Positions 41,068 to 49,791 of a DNA stretch of 64,000 nucleotides are shown in pieces. Origin of the DNA: Defluviitalea raffinosedens (GTDB lineage: Bacteria > Bacillota > Clostridia > Lachnospirales > Defluviitaleaceae). The number at the start of each line of letters is the position of its first letter. Within the stretch, counting starts at the first letter, position 1. Made by a program: the position numbers and the translations under genes. The DNA lies in NCBI RefSeq assembly GCF_016908775.1, contig NZ_JAFBEP010000006.1, positions 96,734-160,733 of the forward strand. The letters run 5' to 3'. The notes under the pieces were generated by a model. It saw only the letters and a program-made list of their open reading frames with translations, was not told the origin of the DNA and did not search any database.

Positions 41068-42258
41068 TCAAACCTCCTTTAATGTTTCTTCCAATATATT
41101 TACAGCTTTATCGATTTCTGCTTTGCTAACAATCAATGGCGGAACAAATCTTATGACATTGGTCCCCGCTCCTACAAGAAGCAATCCTTTTTCTATGCAG
41201 GCATTAATGATGTTTCCTGCCGGAACAGATAATTCTACCCCTTGAATCAGCCCAATCCCTCTGACTTCAGAGACCAAATCATATTTTTCTTTTAAATTTT
41301 CAAGTTTTTCTCTTAGATACTCTCCCTGCTCTTTTACATTTTTTAAAATTCCTTGTTTTAATAAAGCATTTAATATCACCTTTGCAGCAGTACAGGCCAG
41401 AGGATTGCCTCCAAATGTGGAAGCATGATCTCCCGGTTTTAAGGCAAGTACTGCTTTTTCAACCGCCATCATTGCACCAATCGGAAATCCTCCCCCTAAT
41501 CCTTTGGCTAGGGCAATGGCATCCGGTGGAATTTCATATGTCTGATATGCAAATAAATTGCCTGTACGACCTATGCCACACTGAACCTCATCATATATCA
41601 GTAAAATATCTTTTTCTGTACAGAGTTCTCTTATTTTCTTTAAAAATTCCCTTTGAGCTGGACGAATTCCCCCTTCTCCCTGAACAGGTTCAAGAAGAAT
41701 TGCACAGGTCTTCTCTGAAACCAAATCTTTTACCGATTCATAATCATTGAATTTTGCATAAACAATACCTTCCAGTAAGGGATTTAAGTCTTTTTGATAT
41801 TTTTCCTGCCCCGTTGCAGTGATGGCTCCCATCGTTCTTCCATGAAAAGATTGCTTCATTGTTATAATCTCATAGCAATGTTCTCCATGAACCATTTTGC
41901 CATACTTTCTAGCCAGTTTTATACAACCTTCAATGGCTTCTGCACCACTATTGCAAAAGAAAACTTTGTCAAAAACACTGTTTTCTATCAAAATTTCTGC
42001 TACTTCAATGCCTGGCATATTCCAATATAAATTAGAACAGTGCATCATTTTCTTCATCTGATCATATAAAGCTTCTGTTAATTCTTCATCTCCATATCCT
42101 AAAGTATTGACAGCAATTCCTCCAACAAAATCCAGATATTCTTTCCCATCAACATCTCTTACAAGCGTTCCTTTTCCTTCATTTAATACAATCGGAAATC
42201 TACTATATGTATTCATAATGACCTTTTCTCCCCGCTTAATCCATTGCCCTTGTAACAT
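41068..42258 (-). CDS. argD: Acetylornithine aminotransferase
   Basis: PLP class III aminotransferase of 396 residues making N-acetylornithine from the semialdehyde. Motifs: FVGGIAVNTLGYG, FCNSGAEAIEGCIKLARK, QGEGGIRPA, LIYDEVQCGIGRTG and the PLP Lys in ALAKGLGGGFPIGA. The start at 42258 follows AAAAGGGGAGAGATTG; 22 further codons are open upstream without a site. First gene of argD-carA-carB-argF. Confidence 0.95.
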   Translation of the reverse strand: MLQGQWIKRGEKVIMNTYSRFPIVLNEGKGTLVRDVDGKEYLDFVGGIAVNTLGYGDEELTEALYDQMKKMMHCSNLYWNMPGIEVAEILIENSVFDKVFFCNSGAEAIEGCIKLARKYGKMVHGEHCYEIITMKQSFHGRTMGAITATGQEKYQKDLNPLLEGIVYAKFNDYESVKDLVSEKTCAILLEPVQGEGGIRPAQREFLKKIRELCTEKDILLIYDEVQCGIGRTGNLFAYQTYEIPPDAIALAKGLGGGFPIGAMMAVEKAVLALKPGDHASTFGGNPLACTAAKVILNALLKQGILKNVKEQGEYLREKLENLKEKYDLVSEVRGIGLIQGVELSVPAGNIINACIEKGLLLVGAGTNVIRFVPPLIVSKAEIDKAVNILEETLKEV

Positions 42259-42315
42259 CAATCTCTCCCCTTTTATATTAAATTTTTGAATTAATTCACA
42301 ATTGATATTTTTATA

Positions 42316-42367
42316 ATTATACATCTAATTGAGTTTTTATGCAACAAATATTGATTAATTATTCATT
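42316..42367 (-). promoter_or_regulatory. argD operon promoter with probable ArgR operator
   Basis: Minus-strand TTGCAT (42339-42344), 17 bases, TATAAT (42316-42321). The -10 lies inside GATGTATAATTATAAAAA, which recurs at argC and argG. An ARG-box-like AATGAATAATTAATCAAT lies at 42350-42367, just upstream of the -35 and one mismatch from TGAAT-N4-ATTCA. Confidence 0.75.
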
Positions 42368-42393
42368 AGAATATATTATTATGCATAAATATA

Positions 42394-42426
42394 AATCCCT
42401 GAGATACTGCTTCTATCCCAGGGATT
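42394..42426 (-). terminator. Terminator of the hydrolase gene
   Basis: A 13-bp stem with one mismatch (42394-42406 with 42414-42426) touches the hydrolase stop; the following minus-strand tail TTTATATTTATG is T-rich but interrupted. Confidence 0.6.
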
Positions 42427-43358
42427 CACTCTTTGATATGAGTTTCTAACCAATCTAGTATGTCTTTATATACTTCATATTTATTAATTTCATTCAACAT
42501 TTCATGTCTTCCATTTGCATAAATTTTTATGGATAGATCTTGAATGCCAGCTTTTTTAAATTTACTGTATACTTCTGATACACCTTGGGAATAATTCCCT
42601 ACTGGGTCCATTGCTCCAGAAAAAATAAAAATCGGCAATTCTTTCGATATTTTGTTGATATTTTGCTGTGCATTGACTTTTCTTGTTCCTCTGATTAAGT
42701 CATTAAAAAATGAAGTTGTAAAAATACCGCCACAGAAAGGATCTTTGATATATTTCTCTACTTCTTCTTCATCTCTTGAAAGCCAGTCAAAGTGAGTTTT
42801 TGCAGGTTCAAATCTGTCATTAAAAGCTTCAAAAGATAATTTGTACATAAGAGGACTGGCTGCTTTAGGTCCTTTTAATTTCATTTCTAATTGAGCAAAA
42901 ACCTGTCCAAGTATGCCTCTAAAACCTAGGTCTCCACTTGTCCCGGATAAAATAACTCCTTTTATTTTATCTCCATACCTGATAATATAGTCTCTTGCAA
43001 GCAAAGATCCCATACTATGGCCGAAGAGAAAAACAGGCAATTGAGGATGATTTTTTCTAATAATATGGGTTAAATGAGCCATATCCATTACAACTTTTTC
43101 CCATCCATGCGCATCAGAAAAAAAACCTCTTTGATTTGCTATTTCCCCGCTTCTTCCATGACCCCTATGATCATTTCCATAAGCAATATAGCCGTGATTT
43201 ACCAAGAATTTAGCAAAATCCTCATATCTTCCAATATGTTCTCCCATCCCATGAGCGATTTGTACAACGCCTTTTACTGGCATATTATGATTCATCCAAC
43301 AACAACCATAAATCCTTATATTATCCTTTGATTTATAAGTAAAATCCATTTTAATCAT
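42426..43358 (-). CDS. Alpha/beta hydrolase, monoacylglycerol lipase/lysophospholipase type
   Basis: Cytosolic serine hydrolase of 310 residues (Hydrolase_4, serine aminopeptidase S33 clan). It has VVQIAHGMGEHIGRY with the oxyanion HGM, GNDHRGHGRS, the nucleophile elbow FGHSMGS near residue 115, the acid in SGAMDPVGNYSQG and the catalytic His in NGRHEMLNE near 287. The ATG at 43358 follows AGAGAGGGAAAAATTT. The gene is alone. Substrate cannot be read from the sequence; a monoacylglycerol or lysophospholipid is the family's usual one. Confidence 0.88.
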   Translation of the reverse strand: MIKMDFTYKSKDNIRIYGCCWMNHNMPVKGVVQIAHGMGEHIGRYEDFAKFLVNHGYIAYGNDHRGHGRSGEIANQRGFFSDAHGWEKVVMDMAHLTHIIRKNHPQLPVFLFGHSMGSLLARDYIIRYGDKIKGVILSGTSGDLGFRGILGQVFAQLEMKLKGPKAASPLMYKLSFEAFNDRFEPAKTHFDWLSRDEEEVEKYIKDPFCGGIFTTSFFNDLIRGTRKVNAQQNINKISKELPIFIFSGAMDPVGNYSQGVSEVYSKFKKAGIQDLSIKIYANGRHEMLNEINKYEVYKDILDWLETHIKE

Positions 43359-43569
43359 AAATTTTTCCCTCTCTTTATACCACAATAATATTCTGGCTTA
43401 TTCTTTATCAATATGTGTAATTGCCTTTTACTCATCTGTATATCCTTTTCTATATATATTTGCTGTTCCTTTATCTAAATATCTAATTTATTATAAAAAT
43501 TTACTTCTTTTTTAATAATATATCAAACTTTATAATGATTAATTTATATTTCGTTATCTGATTACATAC

Positions 43570-43625
43570 TGCACAATACTGTGCACCCACTTGTACTTGA
43601 CAATTATTAACAACACGAGTATCAT
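43570..43625 (+). promoter_or_regulatory. Promoter and possible operator of the patatin gene
   Basis: TTGACA (43597-43602), 17 bases, TATCAT (43620-43625). Upstream, TGCACA at 43570-43575 and TGTGCA at 43580-43585 form an inverted repeat that may bind a regulator. The rest of 43359-43658 is AT-rich with no gene seen. Confidence 0.65.
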
Positions 43626-43658
43626 TACTAAGTGTTACCACTTAAGGGAGGAGATTTG

Positions 43659-44528
43659 ATGGAAAACATTGGATTGGTCTTGGAAGGTGGAGGAATGAGG
43701 GGATTATATACCTCAGGAGTCCTGGATTTTTTTATAGATCAGAATATATATTTTCCCTATGTCATAGGCGTGTCTGCCGGTGCCTGCAATGCCATCTCCT
43801 ATCTTTCCAGGCAAAGAGGGAGAAGTAAAAAAATTAATATTGATTATGTAAGAGACAAAAGATATATGAGTTTTGGAAGGTTAATTAAAGAAAAGGAACT
43901 GTTTGGGAAAGACTTCCTATTTAATGATATCCCAAATGTATTATGTCCCTTTGACTATGAAACTTTTTATAAAGCAAAAGAAACTTTTGTGGTATGCACA
44001 ACAGACTGTGAAACAGGTAAGCCAATGTATTTCTATAAAGATAATTCTCCAGAGTTTCTTGATAGTATAAAAGCTTCTATGAGTCTCCCATTTATAAGTA
44101 AAATCGTAAAAGTCAAAGATTATTATTTGCTGGATGGAGGTATTTCCGATTCTATTCCAATAAAAAAATCAATAAGTGACGGTAATGAGTATAATGTTTT
44201 GATATTAACCAGACATAAAGAATACAGAAAAAAACCGTTTAGAAATAAAAAATTCGCACAATATTTCTATCCCCAATATCCAAATTTAGTAGAAACACTC
44301 TGCAACAGACATGCAATGTATAATGAAACTTTAGACTATATTGAGCAATTGGAGTCCAGTGACAAAATATTTGTGATCCGTCCGTCAGAACCTCTGCCTG
44401 TAAAAAGAATTGAACGAAATCCAAAAAAACTTTTGGATGTATATAATAAAGGTTATCATGACGCCCAAAAATTATTTCCTCACTTAATTCAGTGGATTAA
44501 AAAAATAGATAGAGCTGTTAATCAATAG
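43659..44528 (+). CDS. Patatin-like phospholipase
   Basis: Ser-Asp dyad acyl hydrolase of 289 residues, bacterial YjjU/RssA-like group. It has the oxyanion GGGMRGLY near residue 12, the nucleophile GVSAGACNA near 38 and the catalytic Asp in LLDGGISDSIP near 157, followed by a C-terminal region typical of the YjjU-like group. The start is set by GGGAGGAGATTTG before the ATG at 43659. Monocistronic with its own promoter and terminator. It has no signal peptide, so a cytosolic lipid role is likely. Confidence 0.9.
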   Translation: MENIGLVLEGGGMRGLYTSGVLDFFIDQNIYFPYVIGVSAGACNAISYLSRQRGRSKKINIDYVRDKRYMSFGRLIKEKELFGKDFLFNDIPNVLCPFDYETFYKAKETFVVCTTDCETGKPMYFYKDNSPEFLDSIKASMSLPFISKIVKVKDYYLLDGGISDSIPIKKSISDGNEYNVLILTRHKEYRKKPFRNKKFAQYFYPQYPNLVETLCNRHAMYNETLDYIEQLESSDKIFVIRPSEPLPVKRIERNPKKLLDVYNKGYHDAQKLFPHLIQWIKKIDRAVNQ

Positions 44529-44540
44529 CTCTATCTATTT
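44503..44540. terminator. Bidirectional terminator, patatin and LysM/GH18 genes
   Basis: A 14-bp perfect stem (44503-44516 with 44527-44540) flanked by A-runs on the left and TTTTTTT on the right overlaps the patatin stop and serves both convergent genes. Confidence 0.85.
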
Positions 44541-44542
44541 TT

Positions 44543-46057
44543 TTATCTTCTTACAACGGTTTCATTTCTTAACATCGTCCATATCTCTGGGTCTTCCATG
44601 CCCAATCTCCAAAGTGCTATTCCTTTTATTCCTAAATCCCACGCTCTTTGAACCTTGGCCTGAATACTGGCTTCATCTTCAAACCAAACTTCATGCTGAT
44701 TTCCCTGTTCATCGGTATAAGAATACATAGGGGTCTGAGTTTCTTCATCAAAGATAATTTCTGCATTATATTGCCTTGCCCTGTTAATTGCCATTTCATG
44801 AGTGACGTAGGTATTTCTTCCTGTTGTTAAGTTAAAATCAAATCCAAATACAGAAACTGCTGCAACAATTTTATCCCGAGGCATTTTTGTCATAGCATAT
44901 CTAAGAACACGATCCATCCATCCGATGGATACCACCGGTCCAGGGCCGCTGCCTGGCCAACCATGCTCATTATACAGCATTACAACAAATTCATCCACTG
45001 CTGCTCCTATAGGTGCATATTGGAAAGGATCCGAAAAAGGATTGAATGGTTGATCACTCACCCGTGATGGAACCGATGCAGATAAAAAATATCCCCTTTC
45101 ATGCAAGGCTCGCCCCAGTTCTGTGTAAAATGCTGAAAGTCTCCCGCTATCATCCAAATATACATCTTCAATATCTATATTGACTCCGTCAAAGCCATAT
45201 CCTTCAATCAATTCAATAACATTTTGAATAAATGCTGCCCTGGTCTCCGGTGTTGCCAGCATAGCTTTTACCGTATCCTTTGAGATTGTAACATTTCCTC
45301 TTTCATAAAGTAAATTGTGTATTACAGGAAATATCTTGATGTTATTTTCATGGGCAATTCGAACTAAATTTTCAACATATTCATTGGTAAAATCTCCACC
45401 AAACTTTTCTATCTCTGTTGGATGATCCGCATCGATCCTAAACATAAATAAACCAAGTTGTGATATTGCATCTGTATTGCTCACAAAGGAATCATACGAA
45501 CTTGGAAGTGTTGGTCCTTCTGCTAAAGTATAAAATCCTAATATGGTCGTAATGGGCAGTTGAGAACCATAAACATTAAAATCCACTACATTTTTGGAAA
45601 TCCATCCTCTTGTTCCATCAAACAACTCTACTTGATACCAATTGCCGCTGGAGTTGGTTACAGGCAGCTTAGCGCCTTTTACCATAACCGCTACGATTGG
45701 AAAATTTGTCCCAGGTCTTCTTCGTACATTAGCCTGGTCCACATTTACTACAACTTCTGTATATTGAGGAACTTGCAATCGTTGACCAATATATAAGGAT
45801 GAGGAACTTAAATTGTTTAAAACCATAAAACTTTCCACCGTTGTATTAAACTTTTGAGCTAATCGGTAAAGGCTATCTCCCGGTTGAACGGTATAAACAG
45901 CTATAGGAATAATCAATCTTTGCCCAGGGTAAATCATATTTCCTGTAATTTGATTAATATTCCTTATTTCCTGTACATTAACACCATATTGCCTGGAAAT
46001 TTGGTATAAAGAATCGCCAGGTTTTACTGTATAAATCGTATTAGGAAATCTCCACAT
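44543..46057 (-). CDS. LysM-LysM-SH3-GH18 spore-type glycosidase
   Basis: Protein of 504 residues with two N-terminal LysM domains (about 8-53 and 54-100; YTVKPGDSLYQISRQYGV and YTVQPGDSLYRLAQKFN), a bacterial SH3 domain (about 105-165, ANVRRRPGTNFP) and a C-terminal GH18 barrel (about 170-500). The catalytic motif appears as FDGVNIDIED, with the acid Glu present. There is no signal peptide, as in YaaH/SleL/YdhD cortex-lytic or spore-coat glycosidases, so an N-acetylglucosaminidase acting on spore peptidoglycan is likely. GGGAGTGA before the ATG at 46057 decides the start; an ATG ten codons upstream lacks a site. Confidence 0.9.
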   Translation of the reverse strand: MWRFPNTIYTVKPGDSLYQISRQYGVNVQEIRNINQITGNMIYPGQRLIIPIAVYTVQPGDSLYRLAQKFNTTVESFMVLNNLSSSSLYIGQRLQVPQYTEVVVNVDQANVRRRPGTNFPIVAVMVKGAKLPVTNSSGNWYQVELFDGTRGWISKNVVDFNVYGSQLPITTILGFYTLAEGPTLPSSYDSFVSNTDAISQLGLFMFRIDADHPTEIEKFGGDFTNEYVENLVRIAHENNIKIFPVIHNLLYERGNVTISKDTVKAMLATPETRAAFIQNVIELIEGYGFDGVNIDIEDVYLDDSGRLSAFYTELGRALHERGYFLSASVPSRVSDQPFNPFSDPFQYAPIGAAVDEFVVMLYNEHGWPGSGPGPVVSIGWMDRVLRYAMTKMPRDKIVAAVSVFGFDFNLTTGRNTYVTHEMAINRARQYNAEIIFDEETQTPMYSYTDEQGNQHEVWFEDEASIQAKVQRAWDLGIKGIALWRLGMEDPEIWTMLRNETVVRR

Positions 46058-46172
46058 CTTCGTTTCACTCCCATGAATATAATCCATATGGTATTATATT
46101 CCATCAGGATATAAAATGTTTGCAACTCAAAGATTATTGCATTAAATACTGGCGATATTTGAATAAGTAAAT

Positions 46173-46205
46173 AAAAAAATACCTATAATATTCAATAGGT
46201 ATTTT
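46173..46205 (-). terminator. Terminator of the cation transporter gene
   Basis: An 11-bp stem (46176-46186 with 46195-46205) followed by seven T on the minus strand. A second hairpin without a T-run (AAAGCAGATT / AATCTGCTTT, about 46223-46252) lies between it and the stop codon. Confidence 0.75.
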
Positions 46206-46279
46206 CTAATAAGCGTTTCTAAGGAAAGCAGATTCTTTGATGAAATCTGCTTTTTAAAAATTCATAAAACAATGGTCGA

Positions 46280-47203
46280 TTAATTTTTGAACATCCCTTC
46301 CCGGAGTCCAAAACTTTCGTTGCGTTCCACATTTCCTATTGGCTCAATGTGGACGATCACATCATAAACATCCTGAATATTTTCTTTGATTCTTTCCTCA
46401 ACTTCCATAGCAATTTTATGAGCCTCCAGTACATTCAGATTACCGTCTACTTCAATATCTGTATCTATGATATATAAATTTGCAAGCTTTCTCACTCTGG
46501 TTCGATGAGGATTATGAGCACCCTCAATCGCCTCAATGCTGCGAAATATTTCTTCATAAATTGTAGTGTCCTTTACCCCATCCATGAGTTCCATATGCGT
46601 TTCAATAACAATTTCATAGGAGGCTTTTATAATCCATAAGCTTACAAGAATTGCAGTAATTGAATCAAAAAAGGGTAAATCAAGCAAATACGTAAAAGCT
46701 AATCCAGCGAGCACCCCACTAGAAATAGCAATATCATTTCTCATATTCTTTCCGTTAGCAATCAACATGGAACTCTGGGCTTTTTTCCCAACTCTATATT
46801 GATAAATCGCTAAAAATATTTTGCCGATAATCGATAGGACCACAATATAAATAGAAAGCGTCGATGGAATTTCTTTCTCTTGTCCAGAAATGATATCCGA
46901 TATCCCATTGACAAAAAGTTGTGCACCGGCAAAAAATATAATGAACCCCAGAATCGTTGTAGCAATGGTTTCTGCTCTGTGATGTCCGTAAGGATGTTCT
47001 CTATCCGGGGGCTTTGACATCACTTTTGAAGCAATTAACATAATAAAACTGGTTACAACATCCGTTGAAGAATCTATCCCATCACCCACCAGAGCCATAC
47101 TTTTTGAAAGCAATCCGAATACTATTTTAAGTAGAGCCAAAATTGAATTGCCAATAATTCCAATCCAGGAAGCCCTTGTGATCAGCTTTGATCGATTTTC
47201 CAT
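46280..47203 (-). CDS. Cation diffusion facilitator family transporter
   Basis: Six-helix divalent metal exporter of 307 residues. The CDF signature SMALVGDGIDSSTDVVTSFIMLIASK is at about 33-60, with the metal-site Asp residues in helices 2 and 5 (LPFFDSITAILVS), the PDREHPYGHHRAETIA segment, and a cytoplasmic C-terminal domain (about 208-295) ending in VHIEPIG. It resembles FieF/MamB-type proteins for Zn, Fe or Mn; the substrate is not determined. Divergent from the small gene at 47323, with an ATGTATAT/ATATACAT inverted repeat (47243-47267) between. Confidence 0.92.
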   Translation of the reverse strand: MENRSKLITRASWIGIIGNSILALLKIVFGLLSKSMALVGDGIDSSTDVVTSFIMLIASKVMSKPPDREHPYGHHRAETIATTILGFIIFFAGAQLFVNGISDIISGQEKEIPSTLSIYIVVLSIIGKIFLAIYQYRVGKKAQSSMLIANGKNMRNDIAISSGVLAGLAFTYLLDLPFFDSITAILVSLWIIKASYEIVIETHMELMDGVKDTTIYEEIFRSIEAIEGAHNPHRTRVRKLANLYIIDTDIEVDGNLNVLEAHKIAMEVEERIKENIQDVYDVIVHIEPIGNVERNESFGLREGMFKN

Positions 47204-47322
47204 ATAAATAGCTCCTCTTTAGCATCTGCATTAATATTTTTCATGTATATGGTTATATTATATACATATTAGTAGAAAATAAATATATTTTCAACAAATA
47301 TCATACAATAAGGAGAATTCAT

Positions 47323-47493
47323 ATGCCTGAAATGAAATTTTTCCCGGATAGTCCTTCTAAAACTATTAATAATAAAAAAGATAAAAACGATTTAGTTTCT
47401 GAAAATAATCAAAGAGAAAAGGAAAATCCCCAAAATCCATTTTTTGATCTAGCTGAAGACGATGTATTTTCAGCTCCAACGGATGATATATAA
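47323..47493 (+). CDS. Small hydrophilic protein, 56 residues, unrecognised
   Basis: Short open frame with an ideal ribosome binding site (AAGGAGAATTCAT) before the ATG. The product is charged, with a Lys/Asn/Glu-rich middle and a C-terminus NPFFDLAEDDVFSAPTDDI that is acidic with aromatic residues. There is no membrane helix or signal. I do not recognise it. Codon use and the strong site suggest it is real. It diverges from the cation transporter gene. The gap to argB contains two hairpins. Confidence 0.6.
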   Translation: MPEMKFFPDSPSKTINNKKDKNDLVSENNQREKENPQNPFFDLAEDDVFSAPTDDI

Positions 47494-47587
47494 GAAAGAG
47501 TTTACTTGCAAAACTCTTGCGCCGAGCAAGTCAGAAAAGCCAATAAAGTACAGTACTTAGGAGTATGTATCTTGCCACAAGAACTTT

Positions 47588-47627
47588 TTATTCCATAGTA
47601 AATCTTTAAGGATTTACTATGGAATAA
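47588..47627. repeat. 17-bp perfect inverted repeat
   Basis: Bases 47588-47604 and 47611-47627 are perfect reverse complements with a 6-base loop. No T-run follows on either strand, although it probably folds at the 3' end of the small-gene transcript and could act as its terminator or stabiliser. Confidence 0.7.
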
Positions 47628-47630
47628 AAT

Positions 47631-47650
47631 AGGGCGATTTCAATCGCCCT
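47631..47650 (-). terminator. Terminator of argC-argJ-argB
   Basis: A GC-rich 9-bp perfect stem (AGGGCGATT / AATCGCCCT, 2-base loop) 26 bases after the argB stop, followed on the minus strand by ATTTTATT. Confidence 0.7.
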
Positions 47651-47675
47651 GTCAAAATACATCAAAATTATATTA

Positions 47676-48536
47676 TTATTCCTCAATCATGGTTCCAACA
47701 CCTTTTTGGGTGAAAATTTCCAGAAGAAGGCAATGTTCCACACGACCATCCAGAATATGTACAGTTTTAACGCCCTTCTTCACACCTTCAACACAGCATT
47801 CTACCTTAGGAATCATGCCTCCGGATATAATGCCATTCTTAATATACTCATCCACATCTTTAATAGAAAGTCTGGAAATAATCGAAGAACTGTCGGACAC
47901 ATCTTTTAATACACCTTCTACATCTGTTAAAAAGACAAGCTTCTGCGCCTTCAATGCTCCAGCCACTGCAACAGCCGCATAGTCCGCATTAATATTATAA
48001 GAATTGCCTTCTTTGTCAATGCCTATAGGCGCAATTACCGGAATAAAATCTTTTTGAATAAGTGTCGAAATTAACTCTGTATTTACATTCACCACTTCTC
48101 CTACAAATCCAACATCCATTCCATTCACCAGTTTCTTTTCAGCCTGCAGAGTAGCCCCATCTTTTCCACTGATGCCTACAGCATTAATTCCTTGATTTTG
48201 GATATGACTCACGATACTTTTATTTACTTTTCCTGCGAGAACCATTTCTACGATTTCCATGGTTTCCTGGTCTGTAACCCTGAGTCCGTTTACAAATTCT
48301 GATTTTTTATCCATTTGCTTTAATATTTTATTGATATCAGGCCCTCCACCATGCACAATAACAGGATTAATACCAACAAGCTTCATCAAAATAATATCCT
48401 GGATAACAGTTTCTTTAATCATTTCATCTACCATAGCACTGCCACCATACTTGATGACTACAGTTTTTCCATAAAACTCTTTTATATAAGGAAGGGCTTC
48501 CACCAAAACCTTAGCTTTTTCAATATACATTTCCAT
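47676..48536 (-). CDS. argB: Acetylglutamate kinase
   Basis: Phosphorylates N-acetylglutamate, the second arginine step, 286 residues. Amino-acid-kinase motifs are present: VIKYGGSAM near residue 27, VIVHGGGPDIN near 60, NADYAAVAVAGAL and SGGMIPKVECC. GAGGGGGATGAAAA precedes ATG; an ATG two codons in is equally near. It follows argJ by 12 bases and ends the operon. The N-terminal extension seen in arginine-inhibited hexameric enzymes is short here but present (MYIEKAKVLVEALPYIKEF). Confidence 0.96.
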   Translation of the reverse strand: MEMYIEKAKVLVEALPYIKEFYGKTVVIKYGGSAMVDEMIKETVIQDIILMKLVGINPVIVHGGGPDINKILKQMDKKSEFVNGLRVTDQETMEIVEMVLAGKVNKSIVSHIQNQGINAVGISGKDGATLQAEKKLVNGMDVGFVGEVVNVNTELISTLIQKDFIPVIAPIGIDKEGNSYNINADYAAVAVAGALKAQKLVFLTDVEGVLKDVSDSSSIISRLSIKDVDEYIKNGIISGGMIPKVECCVEGVKKGVKTVHILDGRVEHCLLLEIFTQKGVGTMIEE

Positions 48537-48548
48537 TTTTCATCCCCC

Positions 48549-49769
48549 TCACGTTCTGTATTCCCCATTAATGCGCACATATTCGTAACTTAAATCGCAA
48601 CCCCAGGCTGTGGCTTCTTCTGAACCTTCTTCAAGCAATGCAATTACTTTAATATCTTTTTCATGCAGAATTTGATATGCATAATCTTCGTCAAACATTA
48701 ATGGCGTTCCGTTTTTCATTACTGTAATATTCCCTGATTGTGAAGCAAATTGAATGGTTACTTTGCTGGTATCAAATGTTACTCCCGAATATCCCATAGC
48801 ACAAAGAATTCTGCCCCAGTTAGCATCTTCACCAAAAAAGGCTGTTTTTACCAAGTTAGACGTAATGATGGATTTTGCAAGAGTTCGAGCATCACATTTT
48901 GATTTTGCTCCTTTTACATTGACTTCAATAAATTTTCCTGCCCCTTCACCATCTCTTACAATTTGCTGGGCCAAATAAGTATTTACAAAATGAAATGCGG
49001 TCTTAAATTGCTCATAATCCTCATTTTCCGTATCAATGAGCACATTTTCCGCTGCACCATTAGCCAATGCCACTACCATATCATTTGTACTGGTATCTCC
49101 ATCAACAGAAATCATATTATAAGAATCCTCAATACTTTCTTTTAATGCTTTATCCAGTAATTCCCTGGATATATTGATATCCGTTGTAATAAATGAAAGC
49201 ATGGTTGCCATATTGGGATGAATCATTCCGGAACCCTTTGCCATTCCCCCGATCGTAATCATCTTTCCATCTAATTCAAAAGTTACTGCAATTTCTTTTG
49301 AAAATGTGTCCGTAGTCATAATGGCTTGGGCGGCTTCCTTGGCAGCTTCTCTGGATACACTTAATTTAAGGGCTGTCTTTTCTATCCCTGGGCAAATGAC
49401 ATTCATCGGCAAAGGTACACCAATTACACCTGTAGAAGCAACTAAAACTTCTTCTTTTTTTAATCCCAGGCAATCTGCCATCGTCTGAGCCATCTGCTGG
49501 GCATCAATCATACCCTGTTCACCGGTGCAAGCATTGGCATTTCCGCTGTTTACAACAATGGCCTGGATATTTCTTTTTTCATTAATAATCTGCTGATTCC
49601 ACAGCACAGGAGCTGCTTTTACAACATTGGTTGTAAAAGTTGCTGCTGCTTTTGCAGGAAATTCACTATATACGATTGCTAAATCTTTCCTTTTCTTTTT
49701 AATACCTATATAATTCCCCGCTGCTTTAAACCCCTTCGGACTCGTTATTCCTCCATCAATGATCTTCAT
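48549..49769 (-). CDS. argJ: Ornithine acetyltransferase (bifunctional ArgJ)
   Basis: Recycles the acetyl group from acetylornithine to glutamate, 406 residues. The self-cleavage site is in KGSGMIHPNMATMLSFITTD, where the Thr after MA becomes the new N-terminus and nucleophile. NSGNANACTG and GRILCAMGYSGV are also typical. Because this cyclic route is present no argE is needed; whether it also uses acetyl-CoA cannot be told from sequence. Between argC (22-base gap) and argB. Confidence 0.96.
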   Translation of the reverse strand: MKIIDGGITSPKGFKAAGNYIGIKKKRKDLAIVYSEFPAKAAATFTTNVVKAAPVLWNQQIINEKRNIQAIVVNSGNANACTGEQGMIDAQQMAQTMADCLGLKKEEVLVASTGVIGVPLPMNVICPGIEKTALKLSVSREAAKEAAQAIMTTDTFSKEIAVTFELDGKMITIGGMAKGSGMIHPNMATMLSFITTDINISRELLDKALKESIEDSYNMISVDGDTSTNDMVVALANGAAENVLIDTENEDYEQFKTAFHFVNTYLAQQIVRDGEGAGKFIEVNVKGAKSKCDARTLAKSIITSNLVKTAFFGEDANWGRILCAMGYSGVTFDTSKVTIQFASQSGNITVMKNGTPLMFDEDYAYQILHEKDIKVIALLEEGSEEATAWGCDLSYEYVRINGEYRT

Positions 49770-49791
49770 ATTTCTCTCTCCTCCCGACAGC

